In this document: positions 34,959 to 44,020 of the stretch, piece by piece
Position numbering within the stretch: the stretch's first letter is position 1
How the letters are laid out: each line of letters opens with the position of its first letter
Assembly (NCBI RefSeq): GCF_035599575.1
Contig: NZ_CP141179.1
Coordinates: 2,914,001 to 2,978,000 of the forward strand
From: Roseovarius sp. Pro17
GTDB lineage: Bacteria > Pseudomonadota > Alphaproteobacteria > Rhodobacterales > Rhodobacteraceae
Reading direction: 5' to 3'
DNA length: 64,000 nt
Program-made: the position numbers and the translations under genes
Notes under the pieces: model-generated
The model's database searches: none
The model's input: the letters and a program-made list of their open reading frames with translations, nothing else
What the model was told of the DNA's origin: nothing

Positions 34959-37029
34959 ATTCTTGCTCCCCCGTGTCGATCAGCAAATTGGCTAGGTCGT
35001 CGACCGTCGCCTTCTGACCGGGATGAATGATGATGGTGGTATCGAGCTGGACGACGACTGCGGGACCGTCGATTGTGACGCCCGGCGTCAGCGTTTCGCG
35101 GAAATAGATGGGTGTGTCGACGTAATCGCCGGTTTCCTCGAAATAGATCGGGTGCGTGCCCTCGGTCTTGGGGGTGGCCGTCGATTGCCCTTCGGCCGCT
35201 TTGAACTTGCCCATTGGCGGCGCCGACATTGACCCCGTGGCGGTCAGGCGTCCGCTGACGAATTCGATCTTTTTCTTGGGATGGCAATGCGCATAGAGCT
35301 GTTTGTGCTGCGCGTGGAATCTGTCGAAAATGGTCTGGATCAGCGACCCGTCGATCTCGCCTTCGGGCAGGGTCACGTTGATCTCGTAGGCCTGTCCGAC
35401 ATAGCGTAGATCGGCGGTGCGGGTGATGGCCTGTTTGCCATCCGGAACCGCGTCGGTATCTAGCGCGGCGCGACCCAACCCTTCGAGGTCTGAGTAAACT
35501 TCCCTGAGCACCTTTGGCGTAATCTCATCCCCGCGCAGAATGCGGGTCTGTACGAAATCGTGGCGGATATCGGCCATGACGAGGCCGACGGCAGAGAAAA
35601 CGCCGGGCTGACCGGGGATCAGAACCGTGGGCATGCCCGCTGCCTTGCCTAGCGCCGCCGCGTGCATAGGCCCCGCACCACCGAACGCGATCATGGTGAT
35701 CATGCGCGGATCAAAGCCCTTTTCGGCGGACGAGACGCGCACAGCCCGCTCCATATTGGCGTTGGCGATGCGGATGATGCCTTGGGCAGCCTCTTCGATC
35801 GACATCTTCAGCGGGTCGCCAATCTTTTTCTTGATCGCCTGGCGCGACGCCTCAATGTCCAGCTTGATGCGGCCATTGGCAAAGTATTGCGGCAAGAGGC
35901 GCCCCAGAACGATGTTGGCGTCGGTCACGGTCGGCTCTGTGCCGCCCTTGCCATAGGCCACCGGCCCCGGATCGGACCCGGCGCTGTGGGGGCCGACATG
36001 CAGGCCGTTCGCCTCATCCAGCCACGCAATGCTGCCCGCGCCCGCGCCGATTGTATTGATGTCGATCATCGGCAGCTTGATCGGGCGATGAGCGACTTCG
36101 GCCTCGGTCGTCATCTGCACTTCGCCGTTCTGGATCAGCGAGATGTCAGTACTGGTGCCGCCCATATCGACGCCCAGAAGGTTCGGGATTTTCGTCGCCT
36201 TGCTCATCCTCTGCACCGCCAGCGCGCCGCCTGCGGGGCCGGAGGTCAGGATACGGGCGGGATATGATTTGGCCGCCTCGACGGTCAGCGACCCGCCATT
36301 CGACTGCATCAGCAGGATCTTGGCATTGGGCAGAATCTCACGGATGTTCGGGGTGATTTCGCTGAGATATTTGGCGACCAGCGGCATCGCTGCGGCGTTC
36401 ACCGAAACGGTACTGATCCGCTCGAATTCGCGCATTTCGCGGCAGACGTCATGCGAGGCCGAGACGGCGACATCAGGCATCTCTTGCTTCAGCCATTCCA
36501 GCACCTGCGCCTCGTTTTCGGGATTGACGTATGAGTTGAGAAAGCAGATCGCGACCGCCTCAACATCGTCGCCCTTGATGCCGTCCAGCAGCTTGCGGAA
36601 TGCGTCACGGTCAGGTTTTGTCAGTACCTCACCATTTGCCGCGATCCGTTCCTCCAGGCCATACCGGCGGTTGCGCGGGATGATCGGTGCTGCGCGGTCC
36701 TGTTGCAGATCGTACATGTCAGGGCGAAAATGACGTCCAATCTCCAGCACGTCCTTGAAGCCCTCGGTTGTCACTAGCGCGGTCTTGGGCAGCTTGTTTT
36801 CCAGAACGGCATTGGTGACGATTGTCGTGCCGTGCACCAGAAGGTTGACCCTTGAGGCATCGACGCCAGCTGCCTCGAGGCCGGTTTTCACCCCGTCCAG
36901 CAATGCACCACCCGGATCGCTCCGGCGACTGGGAACTTTGGCGATCGTAACGCCACCGTCCTTTTCATCCAGAACAGTCACATCAGTGAACGTGCCACCG
37001 ATATCGACACCAATACGCACTGATTCCAT
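34948..37029 (-). CDS. Hydantoinase A / oxoprolinase family subunit (HyuA-like), first gene of the operon
   Basis: 693 aa from the ATG at 37029 (MESVRIGVDIGGTFTDVTVLD), with GGAG upstream; the frame runs on to 37140 without family features. Markers: HGTTIVTNAVLE near residue 71, VDMGGTSTDISLIQNGE near residue 285, and AFGGAGPMHAAALG near residue 450, all parts of the ASKHA-type ATP site. It phosphorylates the amide oxygen of the ring substrate before hydrolysis by HyuB, in the known hydantoinases. It heads an eight-gene operon reaching 24546. Operator copy 4 lies about 190 bp upstream. Confidence 0.9.
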   Translation of the reverse strand: MESVRIGVDIGGTFTDVTVLDEKDGGVTIAKVPSRRSDPGGALLDGVKTGLEAAGVDASRVNLLVHGTTIVTNAVLENKLPKTALVTTEGFKDVLEIGRHFRPDMYDLQQDRAAPIIPRNRRYGLEERIAANGEVLTKPDRDAFRKLLDGIKGDDVEAVAICFLNSYVNPENEAQVLEWLKQEMPDVAVSASHDVCREMREFERISTVSVNAAAMPLVAKYLSEITPNIREILPNAKILLMQSNGGSLTVEAAKSYPARILTSGPAGGALAVQRMSKATKIPNLLGVDMGGTSTDISLIQNGEVQMTTEAEVAHRPIKLPMIDINTIGAGAGSIAWLDEANGLHVGPHSAGSDPGPVAYGKGGTEPTVTDANIVLGRLLPQYFANGRIKLDIEASRQAIKKKIGDPLKMSIEEAAQGIIRIANANMERAVRVSSAEKGFDPRMITMIAFGGAGPMHAAALGKAAGMPTVLIPGQPGVFSAVGLVMADIRHDFVQTRILRGDEITPKVLREVYSDLEGLGRAALDTDAVPDGKQAITRTADLRYVGQAYEINVTLPEGEIDGSLIQTIFDRFHAQHKQLYAHCHPKKKIEFVSGRLTATGSMSAPPMGKFKAAEGQSTATPKTEGTHPIYFEETGDYVDTPIYFRETLTPGVTIDGPAVVVQLDTTIIIHPGQKATVDDLANLLIDTGEQEYAR

Positions 37030-37438
37030 GGCTGATGATCTCCGCTTGCTGACGTTTGCGGCCCGGCCCAAGGAAATGAAGCCGACCTGATTGCTGTGGC
37101 AACCGCATGGTGTGTGAGGTGATAGACCTCTGCTCCACACGATTATGAAAACGAGCGCCCAACGGTTTCACCAGACGCCTTCAGTAACCAAGCTAATGAG
37201 GTAGTAAATAGGTTGTCAATACAAATTAGTATTGATGTATCGACTTGACTGTTAGGACAATAAGATCAGATTGTCTTTTGTTTTGCCTATTCGGTGGTTG
37301 CACTTCTATTTCGCTATAAGCGGGACGGTTGTGCAACATGAGTTGGGAAACGTCGCATCGGCGGCCAATAGCCTTTGATACAGGCCCATTCGCAGGTACT
37401 CCATTCAAGACCCTGCGCGGAAATTGAAGAGTGTATAG
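37030..37438. promoter_or_regulatory. Divergent regulatory region between hyuA-like operon and GntR gene
   Basis: A 409-bp gap without a credible gene. It contains operator copy 4 (37216-37235) and, 20 bp to its right, a second inverted repeat GACAAT-N8-ATTGTC (37256-37275), with half-sites of similar sequence in the opposite arrangement. The minus-strand TTGACA (complement of 37214-37219) overlaps copy 4 and would serve the hyuA operon. Confidence 0.6.
37216..37235. promoter_or_regulatory. Putative GntR operator, copy 4, perfect palindrome
   Basis: TCAATAC-AAATTA-GTATTGA: a perfect 7-bp inverted repeat with a 6-bp spacer, beside the gntR gene itself. It is the most symmetric of the six copies and defines the motif. 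It lies 203 bp before the GntR start and 187 bp before the HyuA start, as expected for a site that both autoregulates and controls the operon. Confidence 0.68.
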
Positions 37439-38182
37439 ATGCGAAACATAAAACCTCGATACGTCGACATAGCGGAAACCCTCGAACGCGAATTGGTCGA
37501 ACTGTCGCCCAATTCCCTGCTGCCGACGGAAGAGCAGATGTCCAAGCGCTTTGAGGTTAGCCGCATCACTGTCAGGGCTGCGCTGGAGTTGCTGGAAAAC
37601 AGTGGTCAGATCTCGCGTATGCGGGGTCGTGGCACCATCGTAAGCCCCAAAAAACTGGTCCGGACCTTTTCGCCCTTCCTCAGCTTTGAAGCGGACATGA
37701 AGAGCCACGGCATCGACTTTAAAACGCAGGTTCTGTCCTTTGAAAAGAGCGTCACCGCACCGCCGAAATTCCTGCAACAGCTGGAATTGCCCGCAGGTAG
37801 CCTCGTTACGCGATTGTCGCTGGTGCGCTTGGTCGAGGAACAGGTCATTTGCCATGATCAACGCTATTATCCCGACGAAATCGGCAACAAAATTGACCCC
37901 GCTCAGGCCGAGACCAAGGCCTGCTCGGAAATAATTCAAAATGCGATCGGTGAAAAAATCCGACGCGTGCGCTGGGACAGCGAGATCCTGTCGTCGTCAC
38001 AGGATGTCGCCGCCGCCCTCGGACTGGCCAACAGGGCGCTGGTGTTCACCAGCAACTACACTTGGTTCGCCAAGAAGCGCCGCCCCATCGAGACCGGGCT
38101 GGTCAGCTATCGGGTTGATCGGTGCAAATTCCGCTTTGAGGAGCGTCTGCGTGACGATATGAGCGACGACGACGCGCCCTAA
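37439..38182 (+). CDS. GntR-family regulator with UTRA domain (HutC subfamily)
   Basis: 247 aa. N-terminal winged helix: LLPTEEQMSKRFEVSRITVRAALELLENSGQISRMRGRGTIV near residues 27-68. The C-terminal UTRA ligand-binding domain runs from about residue 85, with LPAGSLVTRLSLVRL and the closing YTWFAKKRRPIETGLVSYR. HutC-type regulators are mostly repressors released by a pathway intermediate. It is the only regulator inside the 12-47 kb island, and a palindrome of GntR type is adjacent and recurs upstream of five more units. I infer it is the master regulator. It converges on the FbiC gene with a 10-bp gap. Confidence 0.93.
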   Translation: MRNIKPRYVDIAETLERELVELSPNSLLPTEEQMSKRFEVSRITVRAALELLENSGQISRMRGRGTIVSPKKLVRTFSPFLSFEADMKSHGIDFKTQVLSFEKSVTAPPKFLQQLELPAGSLVTRLSLVRLVEEQVICHDQRYYPDEIGNKIDPAQAETKACSEIIQNAIGEKIRRVRWDSEILSSSQDVAAALGLANRALVFTSNYTWFAKKRRPIETGLVSYRVDRCKFRFEERLRDDMSDDDAP

Positions 38183-38192
38183 GGCGCGGACG

Positions 38193-40652
38193 CTACTCCG
38201 CCGGGATCTTTCTTTTTTGCGCGGCACCGCCAAAGCGCGCATGTTTGCCCGCGCGCGACTGAACGACCGGCATGATTTCAGCGGCCGCATAGGACCGATC
38301 AACCAGCTCAGGCGCCGCCGGTTTATATAGGGTGGTCCGTTGGCTGGGGATGCGACCCGAGGCACGAATCAATGCGTCCATCTTGTCCGGTGACATTTCC
38401 TGACCAAACTCGCTACCCGCCGCCCGGCTGATGGATTCGTTCATCAGCGTGCCACCTAGATCGTTGGCCCCAGCATTCAGCGCCGCTGTTACACCATCTG
38501 CACCCATTTTAACCCATGAAACCTGAATATTATCGATGGCCCCATTCAGCGCCAGTCGCGCGACCGAGTGCATCAGCACGGCCTCGCGGTAACTCGGCCC
38601 CTGACGGGCCGCGCCGCGCAGGTAAACAGGCGCTTCCATATGCACGAAGGGCAGCGGCACAAATTCCGTGAACCCGCCTGTTTTTTCCTGCAAGGCGCGG
38701 ATTCGGTTCAGGTGGCGCGCCCAATTGTGATAGCCGTCGATGTGGCCATACATGATCGTTGCGGTGGTGCGCAGCCCGACGCCATGCGCGGCCTCGATCA
38801 CCGATAGCCATTCATCGGTCGACAACTTGTCGGGGCACAGCTTGCGGCGCACCTCCTCGTCCAAAATTTCGGCTGCCGTGCCAGGCAAGGTGCCTAGGCC
38901 CGCATCCTTGAGCATCTGTAGGTACTCGGCGACGGGCAGGCCCAGCGTTTGCGCACCTTGCGACACTTCCAGCGGCGAAAAGGCGTGAATGTGCATGTCC
39001 GGCACCGCACCCTTCACGATCCGGCAGATTTCCAGATAGGTGTCGCCGGTGTAGTCGGGATGGATGCCGCCCTGCATACAGACCTCAGTGCCGCCGCGCT
39101 GCCATGCTTCAGTCGTGCGGCGCGCAATCTCGGACGGTTCCAGATCGTAGGGTTTGCCGCGCAAATGCTCGGCCGTGTTGCCCTTGGAAAAGGCGCAGAA
39201 GGTGCATTTGTAGGTGCAAAGATTGGTGTAGTTGATGTTGCGGTTGACCACATATTGCACCTGATTGCCGTTCTTTTCCTTGCGCACGGCATCGGCGGCG
39301 GATCGCACCGCAGACGCGTGTGAGCCACGCGCGGAAAACAGGGCGACCATATCCTCTTCGGACAATGTGCGCCCCGCGACGCCGCGATCAATCGCGCGCG
39401 CCAACGGCGTCGACAGCGCTGGTCCGGCGCTAAGCGGCACCTCGACAGGCGCGGTTTGGTTCTGCCTGCCGACGCGCCAGAGATGCTCCTGCGCATAACC
39501 CTGACCGTCGGCCTTTTTCAGCGCCGCAGTCAGCACCTTGGGGGCGAGCCACTTTTCAGCATCTCGCAGCCACGCCGGATAAATTGCCAAGCGCGGCACC
39601 AGCACCTTGCCCGCCTCGGCCGTCTCGCGCCCCAGCTGATCCAGTTCGGGCCACGGCGCTTCGGGATTGACGTGATCGGGCGTGACAGGCGACACGCCGC
39701 CCCAGTCGTTCAGCCCGGCCTTCACAAGTGGCCCCAGTTCCCCCGAGCGCAGGTTTGGCGGCGCTTGGACAGATACCTCGGCGCCGAAAATTAGCCGGGC
39801 CACCGCGATGGTCCATTGATGATCCTCTAGCGTGGGCTCGGGCGCATCAGCCATTTTCGTACCCGGCTTGGCGCGGAAGTTCTGGATTATGATCTCTTGT
39901 ATATGGCCATACCGCTCGTGCAGATCGCGCAGCGCCAGCAGCGCCTCAATACGCTCGGCGCGCGTTTCGCCAAGGCCGATCAGAATGCCGGTGGTGAAGG
40001 GAACAGCGGCCCGTCCGGCGGCCTCGACCATGGCCAGACGCACTGCCGGCACTTTGTCGGGCGATCCAAAATGCGGCATTCCCCGCTCGCTGAGGCGGTC
40101 CGAAACCGTTTCCAGCATGATGCCCTGCGATAGCGATACCTCGCGCAGGGCTAGGATTTCATCCTCGCTCATGATCCCGGCGTTGATATGGGGCAGCAGG
40201 CCGGTTTCCTCCAGCACCATGCGCGCCACGGCGGTCAGGTATTCTACGGTCGTCGCATAGCCCAGTTCAGCCAGTTCTTCGCGTGCCACGCGGTAGCGCA
40301 GCTCGGGCTTGTCGCCGAGCGTAAAGAGCGCCTCGTCGCATCCAGCACGCGCGCCGGCGCGGGCGATCTCTAAGACCTCGTCAGGGGTCATAAACGCCTT
40401 TTCACCGCGCTTTGGCGGGTGGGCGAACGTGCAATAGTGGCAAACGTCACGGCAGAGTTTCGTCAGCGGAATGAATACCTTGCGCGATACTGACATGGTA
40501 TCGCCAAACCCTTCGTCCCGCACAAGCGATGCCGCATGGCAAAGCGAAGCAAGGTCATCCACATGCTCTAGCGACGCTGCCTCGGCACTGGACAATCTAC
40601 CACCCGAGGCGATGCGGGTCGCCCATTTTTGGATTGGAAATTGATCTGTCAT
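38193..40652 (-). CDS. fbiC: FO synthase, bifunctional CofG-CofH (7,8-didemethyl-8-hydroxy-5-deazariboflavin synthase)
   Basis: 819 aa with two radical-SAM halves. The first cluster motif is C67-x3-C71-x2-C74 (CRDVCHYCTF, CofG half); the second is CTYKCTFCAF near residue 477 (CofH half). Together they join tyrosine and 5-amino-6-ribitylaminouracil to give FO, the chromophore of F420. Single-chain FbiC is the actinobacterial and proteobacterial form; archaea have two proteins. It overlaps cofC by 4 nt and ends the F420 operon. The enzyme commits the cell to deazaflavin synthesis, so its regulation by the island promoter is significant. Confidence 0.96.
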   Translation of the reverse strand: MTDQFPIQKWATRIASGGRLSSAEAASLEHVDDLASLCHAASLVRDEGFGDTMSVSRKVFIPLTKLCRDVCHYCTFAHPPKRGEKAFMTPDEVLEIARAGARAGCDEALFTLGDKPELRYRVAREELAELGYATTVEYLTAVARMVLEETGLLPHINAGIMSEDEILALREVSLSQGIMLETVSDRLSERGMPHFGSPDKVPAVRLAMVEAAGRAAVPFTTGILIGLGETRAERIEALLALRDLHERYGHIQEIIIQNFRAKPGTKMADAPEPTLEDHQWTIAVARLIFGAEVSVQAPPNLRSGELGPLVKAGLNDWGGVSPVTPDHVNPEAPWPELDQLGRETAEAGKVLVPRLAIYPAWLRDAEKWLAPKVLTAALKKADGQGYAQEHLWRVGRQNQTAPVEVPLSAGPALSTPLARAIDRGVAGRTLSEEDMVALFSARGSHASAVRSAADAVRKEKNGNQVQYVVNRNINYTNLCTYKCTFCAFSKGNTAEHLRGKPYDLEPSEIARRTTEAWQRGGTEVCMQGGIHPDYTGDTYLEICRIVKGAVPDMHIHAFSPLEVSQGAQTLGLPVAEYLQMLKDAGLGTLPGTAAEILDEEVRRKLCPDKLSTDEWLSVIEAAHGVGLRTTATIMYGHIDGYHNWARHLNRIRALQEKTGGFTEFVPLPFVHMEAPVYLRGAARQGPSYREAVLMHSVARLALNGAIDNIQVSWVKMGADGVTAALNAGANDLGGTLMNESISRAAGSEFGQEMSPDKMDALIRASGRIPSQRTTLYKPAAPELVDRSYAAAEIMPVVQSRAGKHARFGGAAQKRKIPAE

Positions 40653-41353
40653 TGGCTTTTCTCCAATTCCTTTGCGGTCGTCAGATATGCGCAGGTTTCC
40701 AAGACTGAATTCGTTTGAGGCGCAGCCCCGTCCCCACGCAGCCGCCGCAGGGCGGCCAGGTCGTCCGGCCAGTCGATATCGCGCGCAATAGACGGCAGCC
40801 GCAGCGTACTGACCGGGCCGTTTGAGACGTCTTGCGAGTGAAGGCTGAAACTGTTTTTGCCGAATTGAAACTGCGGGACACGCTCCGTGCGGAACACAAG
40901 TGCGTTGGTCCCCTCAAGGTTCGTATCAGGGACCACCACTGTCGCGTCGCTTTGAATCGCGCACAGGATCGCCCGGTCGATATCGGCCGCATCCAGCATC
41001 GGCACATCGCCCGGCAGGATCACCACCAGATCGGCGCCCGCCTGCCTCAGCCGCTCGGTGCCCAGCGCCACGGCCGCGTTCAGCCCGCCGCGCGGCGGTT
41101 CATCCCCGATCACGCGGACACCGCGTGTTTGGGCCAAGGCCTGAATACGCGGGTCCGGACACACGATTGCCACGCCTGCCAACTCCTTGGAGGCTAGCAA
41201 TTGATCCAGAACGTCCTGAAGCATGGCCCATTGCAGGTCCGCCCGCTCGCTATCACTGAGCAGTTCTGCCAGCCGCGTCTTGGCCCAGATTGGTGCCTTG
41301 ACCGGAACGAGGGCCCAGACATCTAAGGGTTTGATATGTCCCAATGCGCTCAT
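40649..41353 (-). CDS. cofC: 2-phospholactate (or related) guanylyltransferase
   Basis: 234 aa, CofC/FbiD family nucleotidyltransferase. It starts with WALVPVKAPIWAKTRLAELLS, the family's substrate-binding opening, and has GGLNAAVALGTERL and VILPGDVPMLDAADID for the metal/GTP site. It activates 2-phospho-L-lactate, phosphoenolpyruvate or 3-phosphoglycerate with GTP; which one is used varies by phylum and cannot be read here. It overlaps fbiC and cofD by 4 nt each. Confidence 0.93.
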   Translation of the reverse strand: MSALGHIKPLDVWALVPVKAPIWAKTRLAELLSDSERADLQWAMLQDVLDQLLASKELAGVAIVCPDPRIQALAQTRGVRVIGDEPPRGGLNAAVALGTERLRQAGADLVVILPGDVPMLDAADIDRAILCAIQSDATVVVPDTNLEGTNALVFRTERVPQFQFGKNSFSLHSQDVSNGPVSTLRLPSIARDIDWPDDLAALRRLRGDGAAPQTNSVLETCAYLTTAKELEKSQ

Positions 41354-42312
41354 TTCGTATCCCCTTTCGCGTCGATTGCGGTGCGCAGCACGAAATCGGC
41401 CAGCGCGATGCGGTCGTCCAATGTCTTCATCAGTGTCTTGGTCACCCGCTTTTTCGTCCCGTCAAAGACGGCCTCGCGGTCGGCCTCGTCAACGACTAGG
41501 ATGTCCACCAGACCGCGATAGTGATCGGCGATGCTGGCCACGTCCGAGGCCATTCCGAACTCGCCCATCATCTTGCCGAGCGGCCCCTTGATGGATTGCC
41601 CCGCGATGATCGGGCTGATGGCTATCACCGGGACATCCCGCGCCTCTATGCGCTCGCGGATGCCCGGAATGGCGAGGATCGGCTCGACCGACAGGAACGG
41701 GTTGGACGGGCAGATCACAATCGCCGCCAGATCGGGTGCTTCCAGCGCCGCGACGACCTGCGGCGTGGGGCGCGTGTTGCGGGCGTTTTCATAGCGTAGC
41801 GAACGCACAGCGGGCTGGCATTGACGGCCCACAAAATAGCGCTGGAACGGCAGAGCGCCCTCATCGGTTTCGACCACGGTTCTGATCGGATCGTCCGTCG
41901 CCGGAAGGATCGCTACCTTGATGCCCATGGCGCGGGCAATCTCGCGCGTAACGTCGGTCAGCCCGGCCCCGCCCGCCAGCCGCCCAGTGCGAAACGCGTG
42001 CGTCGCCAGATCGGTGTCGCCAAGGTTGAACCACGTTTCACCGCCGAGGCGGGTCAGCGCCTCCATGAAACGCCAAGTCTCATCCTTGCGGCCCCAGCCG
42101 GTTTCGGGGTTCACCTCGCCTGAAAGCGTGTAGATTACCGTGTCGATATCCGGCGAAATCGCGAGGCCGAAATGCTCGAAATCGTCCCCGGTATTCACGA
42201 TGATCGACAACTGGTCGGGCTCCAGCAGATGCGAGAGGCCCAGCGCCAGTTTGGCCCCGCCCACACCGCCGCACAGCGCCGCGATCTTGCCGGTGAAGCG
42301 CGCGCCGTTCAT
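41350..42312 (-). CDS. cofD: LPPG:FO 2-phospho-L-lactate transferase
   Basis: 320 aa from the ATG at 42312, which overlaps the cofE stop (ATGA); the frame runs on to 42375 inside cofE. The start ALCGGVGGAKLALGL and IIVNTGDDFEHFGLAISPDIDTVIYTL (near residue 37) are diagnostic for CofD/FbiA, as is ICPSNPFLSVEPILAIPGI near residue 190. It transfers the phospho-acyl moiety from its GDP-activated form to FO, giving F420-0 or its dehydro form. Confidence 0.95.
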   Translation of the reverse strand: MNGARFTGKIAALCGGVGGAKLALGLSHLLEPDQLSIIVNTGDDFEHFGLAISPDIDTVIYTLSGEVNPETGWGRKDETWRFMEALTRLGGETWFNLGDTDLATHAFRTGRLAGGAGLTDVTREIARAMGIKVAILPATDDPIRTVVETDEGALPFQRYFVGRQCQPAVRSLRYENARNTRPTPQVVAALEAPDLAAIVICPSNPFLSVEPILAIPGIRERIEARDVPVIAISPIIAGQSIKGPLGKMMGEFGMASDVASIADHYRGLVDILVVDEADREAVFDGTKKRVTKTLMKTLDDRIALADFVLRTAIDAKGDTK

Positions 42313-43082
42313 CGGAACATGTCCTTGTCGCGCGGGCGCAGGACATCGTGCGCCGCCTGCTGCGTATCCTCCCAAGGCAGGCCCCGGATGACGACGACGG
42401 GCGATCCTTCGGCCCCTTCCCCCATGGCGAGAACGGCGGCGGCTGCAATGCCGTCAGCGAAACCGATTTCCGTGGATTCCAGCGTGCGACCGAACAGATC
42501 ACGCTCGCCGCGCCGGTCGATCAGCGCGGCAGGTCCAGCAACGCCGATGGCCACCCCCACCGTGCCCAGCCGCCAGGGCCGCCCGAAGCTATCCGTGATC
42601 ACCACACCGATGGGCGCGCCGCCTGCGGCCTCAAATCCTGCGCGCAGCGCCCGCGCCGACCTGTCAGGATCGTCGGGCAACAATAGCACCATGTCATCGC
42701 CATCTTCTGGCGCGGAGATGTTGGAATGATCTATTCCGCCATTCGCCATGATATGCCCCAGCTTGTGCTCTACGATGCAGACGTCGCGCTTTGCGCGCAG
42801 AACGTCGCTTGATTCCGTCAGGATCACTTCGAGCAATCTGGGATCCTTGCCGGTCTTTTCCGCCAGCGCCTTGGCATCATCTGAGGGCGTGATGGCCCCC
42901 AGATCAACAGTTTTGCCTTCGGACTTTGAGACGATCTTTTGCGCAACGACGACGATATCGCCGGGTTGTAACGCCTGGCCGTCCCGTTCCAGAGCGTCGA
43001 GAATGACACAAACCAGATCGTCCCGTTGAGCAATTTTAGGGATCGAGCCGGGTATGAGGAAGCTGAGGGCGCGGACACTCAT
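42309..43082 (-). CDS. cofE: Coenzyme F420-0:L-glutamate ligase
   Basis: 257 aa, the stand-alone CofE form. Markers: IVVVAQKIVSKSEGKTVDL near residue 43, NGGIDHSNISAP near residue 113, and VVITDSFGRPWRLGTVGVAIGVAG near residue 158. It adds the gamma-linked glutamate tail. The mycobacterial FbiB has a second, FMN-dependent nitroreductase-like domain that reduces dehydro-F420; that domain is absent here and no separate gene for it is in the window. It overlaps cofD by 4 nt. Confidence 0.95.
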   Translation of the reverse strand: MSVRALSFLIPGSIPKIAQRDDLVCVILDALERDGQALQPGDIVVVAQKIVSKSEGKTVDLGAITPSDDAKALAEKTGKDPRLLEVILTESSDVLRAKRDVCIVEHKLGHIMANGGIDHSNISAPEDGDDMVLLLPDDPDRSARALRAGFEAAGGAPIGVVITDSFGRPWRLGTVGVAIGVAGPAALIDRRGERDLFGRTLESTEIGFADGIAAAAVLAMGEGAEGSPVVVIRGLPWEDTQQAAHDVLRPRDKDMFR

Positions 43083-43098
43083 GGCGGGACCTCGAATT

Positions 43099-43764
43099 TC
43101 AACCGGCCGGAATGCCGGTGATCATGATGCCTGCACCATCCTTGACCTTGTAACGCTTGTTGATGGCGATCAGCAGGGATGTCATCGCCTCGGCCGCGAC
43201 CGAATTGTCCAACGGACCGCCATGCAGGGCGCGCACGCCAAGTTGGTTTGTGATCTCGACGATCTGCTCGCGCGCCTCGACATCATCGCCAAAGATCAGC
43301 ACATCGCAGCCCGTCTCGCCTTCGCCGCTCAGCTTGTGGGACGACACGTTGTGAAATCCCGTGACCAGACGCACATCGTCACCCAGCGCCTTGGCCGCGA
43401 TTGCCGCAGCAGATCCTTCCGCTGGCAATTGCACGCGCGCGACCTTGGGCGGAACCAGAGGCACGGTGGTATCCACCACGATCTTGCCCTTCACAACCGA
43501 TGCGATATCGCCGAGTGTCGCGCTCTGGCTGGCAAATGGCACAGTGACGAACACGATATCCGCGTCCTTGGCCGCCGAGAAATTGTCGGTCCCACTGATC
43601 CGGTCCGACCCGGTTGCATCAGCAACCTCTTTGGCGGCGTCCGCCGCGCGGCCCGCATCGCGCGATCCGATCGAGACCTTGAACCCGGCCCGCGCAAGCC
43701 GCAGGGCCAAGCCGCCGCCAAGCGCGCCGGTGCCGCCAACAACAGCCAAAACTAGATCTTTCAT
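43099..43764 (-). CDS. fno: F420:NADPH oxidoreductase (NADPH-dependent F420 reductase)
   Basis: 221 aa. The N-terminal Rossmann motif VVGGTGALGGGLALRLARAGFKVSIGSRDAGRA has the SR pair that favours NADPH. The C-terminal part has VTGFHNVSSHKL and GDDVEAREQIVEI. It is first in the F420 operon, so the cell makes both the cofactor and its reductant supply together. Reduced F420 would feed the LLM oxidoreductase at 31118-32056. Operator copy 5 lies 86 bp upstream. Confidence 0.92.
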   Translation of the reverse strand: MKDLVLAVVGGTGALGGGLALRLARAGFKVSIGSRDAGRAADAAKEVADATGSDRISGTDNFSAAKDADIVFVTVPFASQSATLGDIASVVKGKIVVDTTVPLVPPKVARVQLPAEGSAAAIAAKALGDDVRLVTGFHNVSSHKLSGEGETGCDVLIFGDDVEAREQIVEITNQLGVRALHGGPLDNSVAAEAMTSLLIAINKRYKVKDGAGIMITGIPAG

Positions 43765-43849
43765 ATGCTTTGCTCCACCCTGAAACCCATGCCGTGCAGC
43801 GTGCTGTCCTGCGACCGGCAGAAGGGAGGTATCGGCAGTCGGCAGGATG

Positions 43850-43869
43850 GCTTCGCCTATTTGTATTGA
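43850..43869 (+). promoter_or_regulatory. Putative GntR operator, copy 5 (upstream of the F420 biosynthesis operon)
   Basis: The right arm GTATTGA and the spacer CTATTT match the family motif exactly; the left arm (GCTTCGC) does not. It continues into TAACC, giving 12 of 13 matches with the copy 4 flank. It is in the 256-bp gap before fno. This gap otherwise holds only an AT-rich stretch (43865-43915) and no gene. Confidence 0.5.
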
Positions 43870-44020
43870 TAACCTTGTATATATCTAAAGCGTATAACAA
43901 GCCCAAATGTTTGTCAAAGCCAATGACGCGGATCCCCTTACGGCAACCTTATGCGTAAGTGTATTGAACAGCCAACATAATCCTGCGCTTTGCCTGTCGT
44001 GTCTGCGCAGGGGTCAAGCG

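Noticed and set aside
33282..37029. Acetone/acetophenone carboxylase
   Set aside because: HyuA/HyuB families include these, but there is no small third subunit; a cyclic amide hydrolase fits as well or better.
37226..37939. 237-aa minus-strand frame opposite gntR
   Set aside because: It overlaps the helix-turn-helix region of a clear GntR gene and shows no family features.
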